Origin: CAVPRW01 sp046727435 [NCBI: bacterium]
GTDB taxonomy: Bacteria; Tectomicrobia; Entotheonellia; J063
Length of the DNA stretch: 14,870 bases
Assembly (NCBI GenBank): GCA_046727435.1
Contig: JBKPCR010000475.1
Coordinates: forward strand, 1-14,870
Direction of reading: 5' to 3'
The notes beneath the pieces were generated by a model that did not search any database, was not told the DNA's origin, and saw nothing but the letters and a program-made list of their open reading frames with translations. This document shows, in pieces, positions 14,559-14,870 of this stretch (position 1 is its first letter; the number at the start of each line of letters is the position of its first letter). The translations under genes were made by a program, and so were the position numbers.

Positions 14559-14598
14559 ATATCCTTCCCTTAGTGGTCAGCATATATCCTTCCCTTAG
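14549..14598 (-). repeat. Perfect 25-bp tandem duplication covering the XRE ribosome binding site and ATG
   Basis: Bases 14549-14573 and 14574-14598 are identical 25-mers in direct tandem. Each copy holds, on the - strand, CTAAGGGAAGGATATATGCT: a purine-rich ribosome binding site and an ATG. So there are two initiation sites, ATG 14558 (frame of the XRE gene) and ATG 14583. Because 25 is not a multiple of three, the upstream ATG opens a different frame that runs on to 14407 over the start of the regulator. Confidence 0.9.
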
Positions 14599-14667
14599 AC
14601 CAAGGTATCTGATTGGCATTGACCAGAGAGTCTAGGGGGTTACTCCAGCGTCGCCCGTACCTGATAT

Positions 14668-14870
14668 TCAATACCCAGCCGCTGCATCAGCGCCTCGGCT
14701 TTGGAGTCCATGCTCAACGCGAGAATCAACCGTCGGACGCCGTTCGCCGATAATCGTGGCCTTGGTGTTCTCATGAGCTACCACAGTGGCGGTATCGGCG
14801 AAGACCTCGCCGCCAGTGATATGATCGGCGTGATCATGGCTATAAATCAGGTATTTCACCGGCCGATTGA
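14668..14870 (-). pseudogene. Metallo-beta-lactamase-fold hydrolase fragment (runs off the window)
   Basis: The frame enters from the right edge (NRPVKYLIY...) and contains the zinc-binding motif SHDHADH of the MBL fold, then ITGGEVFADTATVVAHENTK and ATIIGERRPT. This matches the N-terminal part of a widespread MBL-hydrolase family (alkylsulfatase-like/unspecified hydrolases). After RRPT, near 14735, the similarity stops; the frame reads on to a TGA-type end at 14668 with no protein-like sequence. Normal members are about 300 residues, so the distal part, with the remaining zinc ligands, is missing. The substrate cannot be said. It points leftward toward the XRE gene and adds to the gene debris of this region. 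Confidence 0.75.

Noticed and set aside
1-14870. CRISPR array, tRNA or rRNA genes
   Set aside because: No spaced repeat series and no tRNA-like cloverleaf or rRNA sequence was found; the only close direct repeats are the two-copy units listed.

Overview
The window looks like chromosomal DNA of a GC-rich Gram-negative bacterium. It carries a BamD-type outer-membrane assembly lipoprotein, a periplasmic lytic transglycosylase and a TonB-dependent receptor fragment. Gene order and proteins do not resemble enterics. A deep-branching proteobacterium-like lineage (Tectomicrobia, NC10 or Nitrospirota type) is a guess from the style of the proteins and was not tested.

Left part (1-4849, + strand). 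The window opens with the last codons of threonine synthase, followed by gltX (glutamyl-tRNA synthetase). A 346-base gap then carries an apparent transcription attenuator: a promoter-like -35 box, a 30-codon leader peptide with eight Tyr, one Trp and one Phe codons, a pause hairpin, a candidate antiterminator pairing and a strong intrinsic terminator. It sits just upstream of aroF (DAHP synthase of the type with an N-terminal regulatory domain), the first enzyme of aromatic amino-acid synthesis. A DinG/YoaA-type iron-sulfur helicase follows aroF with 5 bases between them.

Middle part (5057-8674, - strand). A tightly packed envelope operon runs leftward from a consensus sigma-70 promoter at 8681-8709: bamD-like lipoprotein, primary-type sigma factor, SLT lytic transglycosylase, pgsA and plsY. 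Divergent from it is a DtxR/MntR-type metalloregulator (8920-9615) with repeats in its promoter region.

Next (9694-about 11600, - strand). This is the remnant of an iron-uptake operon: the C-terminal end of a TonB-dependent receptor, an intact PiuC/YbiX-type Fe(II)/2-oxoglutarate dioxygenase, and a zinc-ribbon/TPR protein broken by two compensating single-base shifts.

Right part (about 11600-14870). This is accessory DNA rich in gene debris: a membrane-anchored coiled-coil protein without a normal start codon; a block of nested palindromes; a long NurA-type nuclease frame that lacks its N-terminus and carries two internal TAA stops; a coupled winged-helix-like small gene; an XRE regulator whose ribosome binding site and start codon are tandemly duplicated; and a fragment of a metallo-beta-lactamase-fold hydrolase at the edge. 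NurA with a downstream helix-type protein and an XRE regulator suggests an eroded HerA-NurA type defence or repair island.
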